Below are positions 44,076-53,328 of a stretch of 64,000 nucleotides of DNA, one piece after another. Source of the stretch: an uncultured Bacteroidales bacterium (lineage in GTDB: Bacteria > Bacteroidota > Bacteroidia > Bacteroidales > UBA932); contig ONXC01000006.1 in NCBI GenBank assembly GCA_900321715.1, forward strand, positions 1 through 64,000, given 5' to 3'. The notes beneath the pieces were generated by a model. The model worked only from the letters and a program-made list of their open reading frames with translations, was not told where the DNA came from and did no database searches. Both the position numbers and the translations under genes were made by a program. How positions within the stretch are numbered: position 1 is the first letter of the stretch; the number at the start of each line of letters is the position of its first letter.

Positions 44076-45026
44076 ATGAAGTACCAAGACTCAGGAAAGA
44101 AAGACACCCGCAGCGGTTTTGGCGTGGGTCTTTTAAAGGCCGGACAGGCCGATAAAAATGTTGTGGCTCTCACCGCAGACCTCAAGGGCTCCCTCAAGAT
44201 GGACGCCTTTGCTGCAGAATTCCCGGAGAGGTTCATCCAGTGCGGCATCGCGGAAGCCAACATGGTTGGCGTAGCCGCCGGCCTTGCAATCACCGGAAAA
44301 GTTCCTTTCATCGGCTCATTTGCAGAGTTTGTGACCGGCCGCGTATATGACCAGATCCGTCAGGAAGTGGCCTACGGCTGCACCAACGTAAAAATTGCCT
44401 CCTCACACGCAGGTATCACCCTTGGAGAGGACGGCGCCACCCACCAGACAATGGAGGACATAGCCCTCATGAGGGCCCTTCCCGGAATGGTGGTGCTCAA
44501 CCCCTGCGACTTCAACCAGACCGTCCAGGCCACAATTGCCGCCGCAAAGTACAACGGTCCCGTGTATCTCCGTTTCGGCCGTCCCAGCGTCCCAAACTTC
44601 ACTCCGGAAGACCAGCCCTTTGAGATTGGAAAGGCCATCGTAATGAATGAGGGTAAGGATGTCACAATCTTCGCAACCGGCCACACCGTATGGGAGGCTC
44701 TCCTTGCTGCCGATGCCCTTGAGGAGGATGGAATCAAGGCGGAAGTCATTGACATCGCCACCATCAAGCCACTGGATGAAGCAGCCGTAATTGCATCGGC
44801 CTCAAAGACCGGCGCAGTGGTTGTAGCGGAAGAGCACAATATGGCTGGCGGCCTTGGAGAGGCCATTGCCGGCGTCCTTGCGGCAAACAAGCCCACTCCC
44901 GTGGAGTTTGTGAACGGTGAGGATAAATTTGGTCAGTCCGGTACTCCTGCGGCTCTTATGCAGGCATATGGACTTGACGCACCTCATATTGCAGAGGCTG
45001 CAAAGAAAGCTCTTAAGCGGAAATAA
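44076..45026 (+). CDS. Transketolase, C-terminal subunit
   Basis: A 316-residue second half of the split transketolase, containing the pyrimidine-binding domain ([19 protein letters not shown] with the catalytic Glu) and the C-terminal domain ([19 protein letters not shown]). [15 protein letters not shown] is the conserved active-site loop. It starts 1 nt after the N-terminal subunit and must be co-translated with it. Its 3' end overlaps the convergent lolD-like gene by 14 bp. Confidence 0.93.
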   Translation: MKYQDSGKKDTRSGFGVGLLKAGQADKNVVALTADLKGSLKMDAFAAEFPERFIQCGIAEANMVGVAAGLAITGKVPFIGSFAEFVTGRVYDQIRQEVAYGCTNVKIASSHAGITLGEDGATHQTMEDIALMRALPGMVVLNPCDFNQTVQATIAAAKYNGPVYLRFGRPSVPNFTPEDQPFEIGKAIVMNEGKDVTIFATGHTVWEALLAADALEEDGIKAEVIDIATIKPLDEAAVIASASKTGAVVVAEEHNMAGGLGEAIAGVLAANKPTPVEFVNGEDKFGQSGTPAALMQAYGLDAPHIAEAAKKALKRK

Positions 45027-45672
45027 TAAGGCCGTCCTGCATATTGCAGGTGCGGTCACAGAGTGAGGCCAGACCGGGATCATGGGTAACTATGACAAAG
45101 GTCTGGCCTAACTGTTTCCTGAGGTCGAAGAAAAGGGAGTGGATTTCCTCCTTGGTGCGGGTGTCAAGGTTGCCAGTGGGTTCATCGGCAAACACTATTG
45201 CAGGTGCCATCTGGAGGGCCCTGGCAATGGCAACACGTGAGAGTTCCCCGCCGGAAAGTTCTGAGGGTTTGTGGCCAAGGCGCTTCCCAAGGCCCACGGT
45301 TTCAAGCAGTTCTTCTGCCCTCTGACGGGCCTCACGGTTGCTTTTCCCGCCAATAAGGCCCGGGATCATCACGTTCTCAAGGGCCGTGAATTCCGGCAGC
45401 AGGTGATGGGCCTGGAACACAAAGCCTATGCGGCGGTTACGGAAAGAAGCCAAATCCCTTGAGCCCAGCCTGAGTACATCCGTGCCGTCAATGGTAAGGC
45501 TGCCACCGTCAGGGGTGGACAGCGTTCCCAGTATCTGCAGGAGAGTGGACTTACCTGCGCCTGAGGCTCCCATAATGGCAACCACTTCGGCTTCATCGGC
45601 CTTGAAATCCACGCCTTTCAGAACCTGCAGCTGCCCGAAGGACTTGGTTATGTTTTCCGCGTTAACAATCAT
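45013..45672 (-). CDS. ABC transporter ATP-binding protein, LolD-like
   Basis: A 219-residue ABC ATPase of the LolD/MacB/FtsE type, which powers lipoprotein release or extrusion from the inner membrane. It has Walker [10 protein letters not shown] (residues about 35-43), a signature LSGGELSR in place of the more usual LSGGEQQR, Walker [13 protein letters not shown], and a switch His in VTHD. No permease gene is adjacent. It is fused in expression to the xylose operon: its ATG overlaps the stop of the xylose permease (ATGA), an unusual neighbourhood. Confidence 0.85.
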   Translation of the reverse strand: MIVNAENITKSFGQLQVLKGVDFKADEAEVVAIMGASGAGKSTLLQILGTLSTPDGGSLTIDGTDVLRLGSRDLASFRNRRIGFVFQAHHLLPEFTALENVMIPGLIGGKSNREARQRAEELLETVGLGKRLGHKPSELSGGELSRVAIARALQMAPAIVFADEPTGNLDTRTKEEIHSLFFDLRKQLGQTFVIVTHDPGLASLCDRTCNMQDGLIISA

Positions 45673-47093
45673 TTGTGTTCTCTCCAGAATTTGGTCATTT
45701 CCTCAAGGGTCTTGCCCTTGGTTTCAGGGACAAGGCGCCATACAAAGACGGCTGCCACAAGGCAGATTGCCCCGTAAAGCGCATAGGCAAAGAAGGGGCT
45801 GCGGGTGTACATGGGCACAAAAGTACTGGACACTATGAAGTTGAACACCCACTGGAAAGCCACTGCGGCTGCGGTTGCACGGCTGCGGATGGTGTTGGGG
45901 AAGAGTTCTGCTATGTAAACCCAGCAGATGGGCCCCCAGCTGAACATGAAGCAGGCGCTGTAGAGCATGATGCTCATAACCGGGACAAGTGCCGGCAGGG
46001 TGAGGACATTGCTCAGGGCCACGCCGAAAGCGCCAACGGCCATACCCAGCGAGCCCGTGATTAGGAGGGGCTTACGGCCCAGTTTCTCCACGGTAAACAC
46101 CGCCACCAGGGTGAAGGTGATGTTGATAATGCCCATCAGGACCGTCTGGAACATGGGGTCTCCCATGCCCATGGATTCAAAGATACGCGGCGCAAAATAC
46201 AGCACTGCATTTATGCCGATAATCTGCTGGAACACGGACAGCATGCATCCGATAAACACAACAAGGAAGCCGAAAGCAAACAGTTTGTCGTGCTTGCGCC
46301 TGGACTCTGCGTTAACCGTAGCCTTGATGTTTGCAAGGATTTCCCTGGCGCGAGCCTCTCCGTTAATATTGGAAAGCACGGTGAGGGCCTTCTCCTCCTG
46401 GCCATGGATGGCAAGGTAACGCGGAGTTTCCGGCACCAGCAGGATCAGGAGGGCAAAAAGCCCGGCGGGAACAGCCTCTGAGACAAACATAACCCTCCAG
46501 CCGATAGCATTTGTCCACGCCACAACGTTGGGGTCCGAGGCATGTGAGCGGATGATGAGGAAGTTCACAAAGTACACCACCAGCTGGCCGAAAATGATGG
46601 CAAACTGGTTCCATGACACAAGCCTTCCCCTTTTTGAAGCCGGCGCAACCTCTGCAATATACATGGGGCACAGGGCCGATGCCAGTCCCACGCCTATGCC
46701 ACCAAGGATACGGTAGCCGTTGAATGCCGCCAGAAGCCCCCTGCAGGCAACACCCTTTTCAAAGAAGAGAAACTCAGGGTTATAGGACCCCAGGGCGCTC
46801 AGAAGGAAAAGGATGCCGGCCACGAAGAGGGTTTTCTTTCGGCCAAGGTATAGGGCTAATCGGCCGGAAATAATGGCGCCGATAATACAGCCGATAAGGG
46901 CGCTTGAGGTTGTGAAGCCGTGGAGGGCGTCCGTGTAGTCAAAATCTGCCGCTCTGCGGAAAAACGCCTGCAGACCCTTCTCTGCGCCTGAAATTACGGC
47001 CGTGTCATATCCAAAGAGGAGACCGCCGATGACCGCCACCAGGACGATGGCGATCAGGTAGGCATAACTGCCCTTCTGTCTGTACCCGCTCAT
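45669..47093 (-). CDS. xylE: D-xylose:proton symporter
   Basis: A 474-residue MFS sugar porter with 12 segments. The signatures are [19 protein letters not shown] near the N-terminus, [13 protein letters not shown], the central R-rich [11 protein letters not shown] and the C-terminal [11 protein letters not shown]. It imports xylose with protons, as supported by translational coupling with xylose isomerase (ATGA overlap at 47090-47093). Transport of arabinose or glucose cannot be excluded from sequence alone. Confidence 0.9.
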   Translation of the reverse strand: MSGYRQKGSYAYLIAIVLVAVIGGLLFGYDTAVISGAEKGLQAFFRRAADFDYTDALHGFTTSSALIGCIIGAIISGRLALYLGRKKTLFVAGILFLLSALGSYNPEFLFFEKGVACRGLLAAFNGYRILGGIGVGLASALCPMYIAEVAPASKRGRLVSWNQFAIIFGQLVVYFVNFLIIRSHASDPNVVAWTNAIGWRVMFVSEAVPAGLFALLILLVPETPRYLAIHGQEEKALTVLSNINGEARAREILANIKATVNAESRRKHDKLFAFGFLVVFIGCMLSVFQQIIGINAVLYFAPRIFESMGMGDPMFQTVLMGIINITFTLVAVFTVEKLGRKPLLITGSLGMAVGAFGVALSNVLTLPALVPVMSIMLYSACFMFSWGPICWVYIAELFPNTIRSRATAAAVAFQWVFNFIVSSTFVPMYTRSPFFAYALYGAICLVAAVFVWRLVPETKGKTLEEMTKFWREHK

Positions 47094-48406
47094 TTGGAGT
47101 AGATGGCAAGGAGGGTCTCGTAGAGTTCCTGTTTGCCGGAAGCGGCAACGGGCTCTCCGTTATCCTTAGCGTAATTGTAGAGGTCCTCAAGAGTTGCCTT
47201 CCCTTCCTCAAACTGCTTTCCAAGACCGGAGTCAAAGCTTGCGTAACGCTCCTTCACCATTGCGGGGATGGGGCTCTTTTCAAGCACTGCCGCGGCATTG
47301 AGGAGGGCGTGGGCGATTGTATCCATGGCGCTCACGTGGGCGATGAAGATATCCTCGGGGTCAGTGGAGCTTCTGCGCAGCTTTGCGTCAAAGTTGAAGC
47401 CGCCGTTATGGAGACCGCCGTTACGGATGATCTGCATCATGGCCTGAGTGAGTTCAAGGTCATCGATGGGGAACTGGTCAGTGTCCCAGCCGTTCTGGGC
47501 GTCTCCTCGGTTGGCGTCAACGCTGCCAAGGAAGCCGTTGTCAACTGCAACGGTGAGCTCATGCTCAAAGGTGTGGCCGGCAAGGGTTGCGTGGTTCACC
47601 TCAATGTTCACCTTGAAGTCCTTGTCAAGGCCGTTTGCACGAAGGAAGCCGATAACGGTCTCCGTGTCTACGTCGTACTGGTGCTTTGTGGGCTCCATGG
47701 GCTTGGGCTCAATGAGGAAGGTGCCCTTGAAGCCGTTCTTACGGGCATAGTCGCGGGCCGCGGTAAGCATCTTTGCAAGGTGGTCCTTCTCCCTCTGCAT
47801 CTGGGTGTTGAGGAGGGTATAATAACCCTCACGGCCACCCCAGAACACGTAGTTGGAGCCTCCGAGCTTGATTGTGGCGTCCAGGGCGTTCTTGATCTGG
47901 ACGGCCGCGCGGGCAACCACGTCAAACTGAGGGTTGGTGGCGGCGCCGTTCATATAGCGCTTGTGGCCGAATACATTTGCCGTGCCCCAGAGGTTCCTGA
48001 TGCCGGTTTCCTTCATCTTCACAAGGAGATAGTCCGTGATGTCCTTCATACGGGCCTCGTACTCCGCAATGTCGTCACAGTCCTCTACAAGGTCTATGTC
48101 GTGGAAACAGAAATACTCTATTCCCAGTTTCTGCATCAGTTCAAAGCCGGCATCGGCCTTTGCCTTGGCACGGCAGTAGGGGCATTCACCCTTGTCCCAC
48201 TCATAGGAGCGGGTCTGGCCGCCGAAGGGATCTCCGGAAGCCTGGCCAAGGGAATGCCACCAGGCAAGCGCAAATTTGAGCCACTCTTTCATGGGTTTAC
48301 CCATCACCATGCGGTTGGGCTCATAATAATGGAAAGCAAGGGGATTTACGCTCTCCGGTCCTTCAAACTGGATTTTTCCTATTCCGGGAAAATATTCTTT
48401 TGCCAT
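47090..48406 (-). CDS. xylA: Xylose isomerase
   Basis: Converts D-xylose to D-xylulose in the cytoplasm using two divalent metals. At 438 residues it is the long class II type. The active-site His lies in [14 protein letters not shown] (near residue 101). Metal ligands appear in [16 protein letters not shown] (Glu near 232) and [34 protein letters not shown] carries the conserved Asp cluster. Four nt separate it from xylB, and it overlaps xylE. Confidence 0.97.
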   Translation of the reverse strand: MAKEYFPGIGKIQFEGPESVNPLAFHYYEPNRMVMGKPMKEWLKFALAWWHSLGQASGDPFGGQTRSYEWDKGECPYCRAKAKADAGFELMQKLGIEYFCFHDIDLVEDCDDIAEYEARMKDITDYLLVKMKETGIRNLWGTANVFGHKRYMNGAATNPQFDVVARAAVQIKNALDATIKLGGSNYVFWGGREGYYTLLNTQMQREKDHLAKMLTAARDYARKNGFKGTFLIEPKPMEPTKHQYDVDTETVIGFLRANGLDKDFKVNIEVNHATLAGHTFEHELTVAVDNGFLGSVDANRGDAQNGWDTDQFPIDDLELTQAMMQIIRNGGLHNGGFNFDAKLRRSSTDPEDIFIAHVSAMDTIAHALLNAAAVLEKSPIPAMVKERYASFDSGLGKQFEEGKATLEDLYNYAKDNGEPVAASGKQELYETLLAIYSK

Positions 48407-48410
48407 TTTG

Positions 48411-49892
48411 TTATAGTGTTAAATGTGATTTCCAAAGATCGTAGGCTTCCCTGTATGCGGCCTCGTTCTGAGGCGTGATCACGGCAAGCCTCTCAAGGGT
48501 AGAGAAGGCTTCGCGGCTGTCCTTGTAGATGCCTGCGCCTATTCCTGCACCCTTTGCGGCGCCCACGGAGCCGTCTGTGTTGTAAAGCTCTATGGTTGCT
48601 CCGGAAACGCCCGCGAGGGTGTCCCTGAAGATGGCGCTCTGGAACATATTGGCAAGGCCGGCGTGGATCTTGTCCACCTTCAGGCCCATCTCCTGCATGA
48701 TTTCAATGCCGTACTGGAAGGAGAAAACTATGCCTTCCTGGGCGGCCCTCAGAAGATGCTCCCTGCCGTGGCGGTTGAAAGAAACCCCGTGCACGCTGCA
48801 GCCGGTTTCCCTGTTGCAGAGCATCCTCTCCGCGCCGTTACCAAACGGAAGGATGGATACTCCCTCACTGCCTATGGGCGCCTTGGATGCTAGCTCGTTC
48901 ATCTGGACATAGGAAAGGCCCTCCGGGGCAACGTTGCGGCGCATCCATGAGTTCAGGATGCCGGTGCCGTTGATGCAGAGGAGAACGCCCAGACGGGGAT
49001 CCTTGAAGCTGTGGTTAACGTGCGCAAAGGTGTTCACGCGGGACTGGGGGTCATAGTTGACCTCCCCTATCACGCCGTACACAACGCCGGAAGTTCCTGC
49101 CGTAGAGGCAATCTCTCCGGGGTTGAACACGTTGAGGCTGAGGGCGTTGTTGGGCTGGTCTCCAGCGCGGTACGTGACGGGGATGCCTTCCTTGAGGCCA
49201 AGGGCCTTTGCCGCCTCTGCGGTAAGATATCCCTGTATGCCGAAAGTGGGCCTTATCTGAGGAAGAATGGTTTCTTCAAAGCCAAAGTAACCCAGGAGCT
49301 CTTTTGACGGAGCGTTTTCCCTGAAGTCCCAGAATATACCCTCAGAAAGCCCGCTCACAGTGGTACAGACGATGCCTGTAAGACGCATGGCAATATAGTC
49401 TCCGGGGAGCATGATCTTCCATATGCGCTCATACAGGGCGGGCTCGTTTTCCTTTACCCATGCCAGCTTTGCAGCCGTGAAATTGCCGGGGAAATTTAGG
49501 AGGTGCTCCAGGCAGAAATCCTGCCCCAGGGCCTCTGCAGCCGCATTTCCATAAGGCACGGCGCGGGAATCGCACCAGATTATTGAGGGCCTGAGGACAT
49601 TCATATCCTTGTCCACGCACACAAGCCCGTGCATCTGATATGATATGCCGATTGCCTTCACTTCCCCGGCGCTGTATCCGGCCTCCCCCAGCTGATGGAG
49701 GACATCGGCCGTAGCAAGCTTCAGGTTCCCAAGCCACATGGAGGGATCCTGCTCTGCCCAGCCGGGCTGCTTTGAAATGATGGGGGCTTCCTTTTCAGGA
49801 TAGAAGGCTGTGGCAATGCACTTGCCGGTCTCGGCGTCTACCAGCGACGCCTTGACAGAAGAGCTGCCGATATCATAACCGAGTAGAAACAT
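48411..49892 (-). CDS. xylB: Xylulokinase
   Basis: Phosphorylates D-xylulose to xylulose 5-phosphate. A 493-residue FGGY kinase with the phosphate motif [15 protein letters not shown] (residues 5-19), QMHGLV near 80, and the second FGGY signature region around [11 protein letters not shown] to [11 protein letters not shown]. It is the first gene of xylB-xylA-xylE-lolD. Its ATG at 49892 lies 3 nt after the 3' end of tRNA-Pro, leaving no room for its own promoter, so it is probably read through from the tRNA. The start is fixed because the FGGY motif begins at residue 5. Confidence 0.95.
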   Translation of the reverse strand: MFLLGYDIGSSSVKASLVDAETGKCIATAFYPEKEAPIISKQPGWAEQDPSMWLGNLKLATADVLHQLGEAGYSAGEVKAIGISYQMHGLVCVDKDMNVLRPSIIWCDSRAVPYGNAAAEALGQDFCLEHLLNFPGNFTAAKLAWVKENEPALYERIWKIMLPGDYIAMRLTGIVCTTVSGLSEGIFWDFRENAPSKELLGYFGFEETILPQIRPTFGIQGYLTAEAAKALGLKEGIPVTYRAGDQPNNALSLNVFNPGEIASTAGTSGVVYGVIGEVNYDPQSRVNTFAHVNHSFKDPRLGVLLCINGTGILNSWMRRNVAPEGLSYVQMNELASKAPIGSEGVSILPFGNGAERMLCNRETGCSVHGVSFNRHGREHLLRAAQEGIVFSFQYGIEIMQEMGLKVDKIHAGLANMFQSAIFRDTLAGVSGATIELYNTDGSVGAAKGAGIGAGIYKDSREAFSTLERLAVITPQNEAAYREAYDLWKSHLTL

Positions 49893-49895
49893 ATG

Positions 49896-49969
49896 TCGGG
49901 GTGATGTGACTCGAACACACGACCCTCTGGTCCCAAACCAGATGCGCTAGCCAACTGCGCCACACCCCG
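49896..49969 (-). tRNA. tRNA-Pro (anticodon TGG)
   Basis: A 74-nt tRNA. Acceptor arms CGGGGTG and CACCCCG with discriminator A; anticodon stem CTGGT/ACCAG around TTGGG, giving TGG; T-loop TTCGAGT. CCA is not encoded. It is followed after 3 nt by the xylB start codon. Confidence 0.96.
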
Positions 49970-49978
49970 ATTAGTATA

Positions 49979-49986
49979 CAAAGATA
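49979..49986 (-). promoter_or_regulatory. Promoter of tRNA-Pro and probably of the xyl operon
   Basis: TATCTTTG on the minus strand with TTTG (50007-50010) 20 nt upstream as the -33 element. The family B array starts 2 bp beyond the -33 element. Confidence 0.75.
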
Positions 49987-50011
49987 CGCTAATTTGATGG
50001 TATTTCCAAAT

Positions 50012-50147
50012 TGCCATGTCGACACTCAGATTGCCTGTAGTAGCGTTTTTGCGTCAACACGGCAGCGATTTCCTGGAAAAAGGCCGATTTCCTTGCCGTG
50101 TTGGCTCCGAAATCGGCCTTATACGCGTTTTAGCCGTCAACACGGCA
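50012..50147. repeat. Phased palindromic word array, family B copy 1
   Basis: Words alternate in orientation at 41-42 bp steps: TGCCATGTCGAC at 50012, GTCAACACGGCA at 50053, TGCCGTGTTGGC at 50094 and GTCAACACGGCA at 50136. A separate perfect 12-bp inverted repeat, AAGGCCGATTTC (50080-50091) with GAAATCGGCCTT (50109-50120), surrounds the third word. The array begins at a tRNA promoter and ends 5 nt short of the DUF975 stop. It is the near-exact reverse complement of 53187-53322. Confidence 0.9.
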
Positions 50148-50152
50148 GAAGG

Positions 50153-50890
50153 TTAATCCAGGCCGCCGTTGAGGGCGTAATCGGCCTTGACCTCCTCATA
50201 GAAGGCGGCGAGGGCGGTGTCCACGTAAGGGCCCAGCCACAGGAAGCCGATACCGGCGGTGAGGATGCACAGGATGAACCAGCCGATAAAGCTCAGGTAC
50301 AGATAGAAAAGGTCGAACTTATGTCCGCGCATCATCATACGGCTGCGGTGGATGGCATCCGATGCGCTAAGTTCCGGATTCTCCTCAAGGATGAAGGGCG
50401 TCATTGCATAGGAGAACCACTTTATGATGCCGGGGATTATAAGGAGCAGGGACCACAGGAACACCATGATTGTCATGAGGAGCATACCCCATACCTTGTG
50501 CCAGTAGTTGCTGAATCCAATACGGAAAGTATTTGAAAGAATCTGGCTGTCTCCCGCCACAAGGAGTTTCCGGAATGCATTGAGGAAGCCAAGGGAAAGG
50601 GGCATGACCAGAAGGAACTGCAGGAGGGTGGAGATTCCGCTGGTGCGGGTGGCAGTTTTCTGGAGGGCTATGAATTCAGGGGATGTGATAAGGGCCGCGG
50701 CCTGATATCCGGTGGGAGAAGTTGCGGCAAGATCCGTCAGCTGCTTCTGGACCTGGGTGGTGCTGTAAACCGTAGGACCGGTTATGAATGAAAGGACAAG
50801 CACATAGATTAGAGTTGCCACAACGGCTTTTGCCCAGTTGCCGCGGAGCGCGTCAAGGGCGGCGTTCTTGAATTCCTGATTAGTTTTCAT
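50153..50890 (-). CDS. DUF975 family membrane protein
   Basis: A 245-residue inner-membrane protein with about five or six hydrophobic segments and conserved LSLGFLNAFRKLL and LLIIPGIIKWFSYAMTPFIL typical of DUF975. Function unknown. The start at 50890 (MKTNQEFKNAALDALRGNW) is the family's usual N-terminus; the longer ORF to 51019 crosses the promoter. The family B array follows immediately after the stop. It is divergent from the LemA gene. Confidence 0.85.
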   Translation of the reverse strand: MKTNQEFKNAALDALRGNWAKAVVATLIYVLVLSFITGPTVYSTTQVQKQLTDLAATSPTGYQAAALITSPEFIALQKTATRTSGISTLLQFLLVMPLSLGFLNAFRKLLVAGDSQILSNTFRIGFSNYWHKVWGMLLMTIMVFLWSLLLIIPGIIKWFSYAMTPFILEENPELSASDAIHRSRMMMRGHKFDLFYLYLSFIGWFILCILTAGIGFLWLGPYVDTALAAFYEEVKADYALNGGLD

Positions 50891-50917
50891 ATGTGTAATA
50901 AACGTTTGTTCTATTCG

Positions 50918-50925
50918 CAAATTTA
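50918..50925 (-). promoter_or_regulatory. Promoter of the DUF975 gene
   Basis: TAAATTTG on the minus strand, 27 nt upstream of the start codon. A TATATTCG near-match on the plus strand around 50937 may serve the LemA gene. Confidence 0.5.
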
Positions 50926-50966
50926 TGCAAAATTTGTATATTCGCATAATAAAACTCAACAGTACT

Positions 50967-51512
50967 ATGACTTTAGCTATCATCCTTGCCGTCCTGGCAG
51001 TCCTTGTTGTCTGGATCATCGGCGTTCAGAACCGCCTTGTCAAAAGTGACGAACTATGCAACAATGCCCTCAAGCAGATCAACGTCCAGCAGATCAGCCG
51101 TTTCGATGCCCTCAAGGCCCTCATCAAGCTCACCAGGGAATACGCTTCCTATGAGGCCGATACCCTTGAGAAGATTGTGAAGGAGCGTAAGATTGTCTCT
51201 TCTCCCAATCCCACTGCGGCCGATATTAACGCCAACGAGGAAGCCCTTGCGGCAATCGGCGCAAAGCTCATTGCCGTTGCAGAGGCCTATCCTGATCTCA
51301 AGGCCAGCGCCAACTACCAGCAGACCATGAAGGACATCAAGGACTATGAAGAGAACGTCCGCCTGTCCCGCATGACCTTCAACGACACAGTAACCCGCTT
51401 CAACCAGCAGGTCCGCGTATTCCCCACCTCCCTGGCGGCCGGCATCCTGGGCTTTGCAAAGCGTGATTACCTTGCCGACGACGTATCCAAGAAAGATTAC
51501 CCGGAAATCTAG
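50967..51512 (+). CDS. LemA family protein
   Basis: A 181-residue protein with one N-terminal transmembrane helix (LAIILAVLAVLVVWIIGV) and a helical LemA domain: NRLVKSDELCNNALKQINVQ, EAYPDLKASANYQQTMKDI and FPTSLAAGILGF. LemA proteins are membrane-anchored, with an unclear role. It is directly followed by the DUF2207 gene, a pairing seen widely in bacteria. Start at ATG 50967; upstream codons to 50925 overlap the promoter region. Confidence 0.92.
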   Translation: MTLAIILAVLAVLVVWIIGVQNRLVKSDELCNNALKQINVQQISRFDALKALIKLTREYASYEADTLEKIVKERKIVSSPNPTAADINANEEALAAIGAKLIAVAEAYPDLKASANYQQTMKDIKDYEENVRLSRMTFNDTVTRFNQQVRVFPTSLAAGILGFAKRDYLADDVSKKDYPEI

Positions 51513-53168
51513 ATGAAAAGGCTTTTTGCACTTGTTGCCGCCGCAGTGCTCTGCGCTGCGGCTTTTGCCCATGAGGTCCGCGACCTTGATATAAATGTTG
51601 CCGTCAACCAGGACGGCAGCGCCGTGGTTACCCAGCGCTGGACAATGCGGGTTGACTCTGAGAATACGGAGTGGTACATTCCCGTTGAGAACCTCGGTTC
51701 CATGACCATCGGCTCCCTCAGCGTTACTGATAACGGCGTTCCCATGCAGAGCCTTGGAGACAAGTGGGACGTTGACCGCTCCCGCAGCTGGAAAACCGGG
51801 AAGTGCGGCATCGTGCGCAAGCGTAACGGCGCAGAGCTTTGCTGGGGCCTTGGAGAACCTGGCGCCCACAACTGGGAGGTCAGCTTCGTCCTAACCGGCC
51901 TGGTGCAGGCCTACGATGATGCCGATGCCTTCAACTTCATGTTCGTGAACCCCGGCATGCCGGATGCTCCGGAGCACGCCAGGGTCACTGTGAGCCCGGC
52001 ATTTGACTGCCCTCAGTGGACCTACGACAACACCCGCGTATGGGCTTTCGGCTTTTACGGAGACATCAACGTGAAGGGCGGAAAGGTTCTGGCCGAGACC
52101 TCCGAGTCCATGGACTACAACTCCAAGCTCATAACCCTGGTGAAGTTTGAAAAGGGCATCTTCCAGCCTGCAGTATCCAAGGGTGGTTCCGCTCAGGATC
52201 TCATCGACAAGGCCCTTGAAGACAGCGCCTACGGAGAGGACGATCCCGCAGAGAAGTGGTTCCTCATAGGTTTTGCCCTGATCTTCATCGGCGGAATCTT
52301 CCTTATAATTTACGTTGCAGTTGCATCGGCCCTAGGATACAAGTGGAAAAAGTCCATCTTCGGACGCACCAAGATCGACGGCTGGTACAGGGATATTCCC
52401 CTTGATGGCAACCTCTTTGCGGCGGAGTATACCCTTGCAAAAGGCGCGCGCTTTGGCAACAACACCCCCGCCCAGAATATCATAGGAGCGTTTTTCCTCC
52501 GCTGGATCATGGACGGAAAGCTTAAGGTGATGCCGGATCCCAAGTCAGACAAACGCGTGAATCTTCTCTTTGAGGCCGATTCGGCCAGCATGGACGACGT
52601 AGAGGAAGATCTCTTCCAGTGGGCCCTCAGCGCTGCCGGAGACAACAGGATCCTTGAGAAGAACGAGTTTGAGAAGTGGTCCACCAAGAACTACAAGAAG
52701 ATGACCGCCTGGCCGGAACGCGCCATAGCACGCGGCAAAACCTGGTTCCGTGACAAAGGCTACTTCCTCTCTGAAGGCACCTGCACAACGGAAGGCCAGC
52801 AGCAGGCCTGCCACCTTATTGAGTTCCGTAACTTCCTGAAGGACTTTACCCTAAGCGGAGAAAGAGCCTCCAATGAGGTTGGCCTCTGGAAGGATTACCT
52901 GGTGTTTGCCCAGCTCTTTGGGATTGCTGAGAAAGTTGCAAAGCAGTTCAAGAAACTGTACCCTTCAGTCTATGAAGAAGTGGCTCGCAGCACCGGCATG
53001 GACTCCGACCGCTTCACCTATATGGTTCTCTGGACCAACAGTATGAGCACCCGCTCATTCGGCAACGCCATAGCCAAGGCCGGCAACATCAACGGCACGG
53101 GCGGCCACGCCTCCTTCGGCGGCGGTGGCGGCTTCTCCGGTGGCGGTTTCGGCGGCGGCGGAAGGTAG
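51513..53168 (+). CDS. DUF2207 domain membrane protein
   Basis: A 551-residue exported protein: signal peptide (cleaved near AFAH), N-terminal DUF2207 beta domain (about 20-230), a transmembrane helix near 250-275, a cytoplasmic region with KNEFEKWSTKNY, and a Gly-rich tail (GGGGGFSGGGFGGGGR). The ATG is placed directly after the TAG of lemA. LemA and DUF2207 are typically adjacent, and they probably work together at the membrane. The function is unknown. Family B copy 2 follows its stop. Confidence 0.88.
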   Translation: MKRLFALVAAAVLCAAAFAHEVRDLDINVAVNQDGSAVVTQRWTMRVDSENTEWYIPVENLGSMTIGSLSVTDNGVPMQSLGDKWDVDRSRSWKTGKCGIVRKRNGAELCWGLGEPGAHNWEVSFVLTGLVQAYDDADAFNFMFVNPGMPDAPEHARVTVSPAFDCPQWTYDNTRVWAFGFYGDINVKGGKVLAETSESMDYNSKLITLVKFEKGIFQPAVSKGGSAQDLIDKALEDSAYGEDDPAEKWFLIGFALIFIGGIFLIIYVAVASALGYKWKKSIFGRTKIDGWYRDIPLDGNLFAAEYTLAKGARFGNNTPAQNIIGAFFLRWIMDGKLKVMPDPKSDKRVNLLFEADSASMDDVEEDLFQWALSAAGDNRILEKNEFEKWSTKNYKKMTAWPERAIARGKTWFRDKGYFLSEGTCTTEGQQQACHLIEFRNFLKDFTLSGERASNEVGLWKDYLVFAQLFGIAEKVAKQFKKLYPSVYEEVARSTGMDSDRFTYMVLWTNSMSTRSFGNAIAKAGNINGTGGHASFGGGGGFSGGGFGGGGR

Positions 53169-53186
53169 TGGACCCGGCGTTCGCCT

Positions 53187-53322
53187 TGCCGTGTTGACGG
53201 CAAAAACGCGTATAAGGCCGATTCCGGAGCCAACACGGCAAGGAAATCGGCCTTTTTCCTGGAAATCGCTGCCGTGTTGACACAAAAACGCCACTACAGG
53301 CAATCTGAGTGTCGACACGGCA
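53187..53322. repeat. Phased palindromic word array, family B copy 2
   Basis: TGCCGTGTTGAC at 53187, GCCAACACGGCA at 53229, TGCCGTGTTGAC at 53270 and GTCGACACGGCA at 53311, with steps of 42, 41 and 41 bp. It contains the AAGGCCGATT/AAATCGGCCTT inverted repeat (53214-53254). It lies between the convergent DUF2207 and uvrA stops and is inverted relative to copy 1. Confidence 0.9.
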
Positions 53323-53328
53323 ATAAAA

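Noticed and set aside
47309..48478. 389-codon ORF on the plus strand
   Set aside because: Exact antisense of xylA; its codon pattern mirrors the xylA reading frame and it crosses the xylB-xylA junction.
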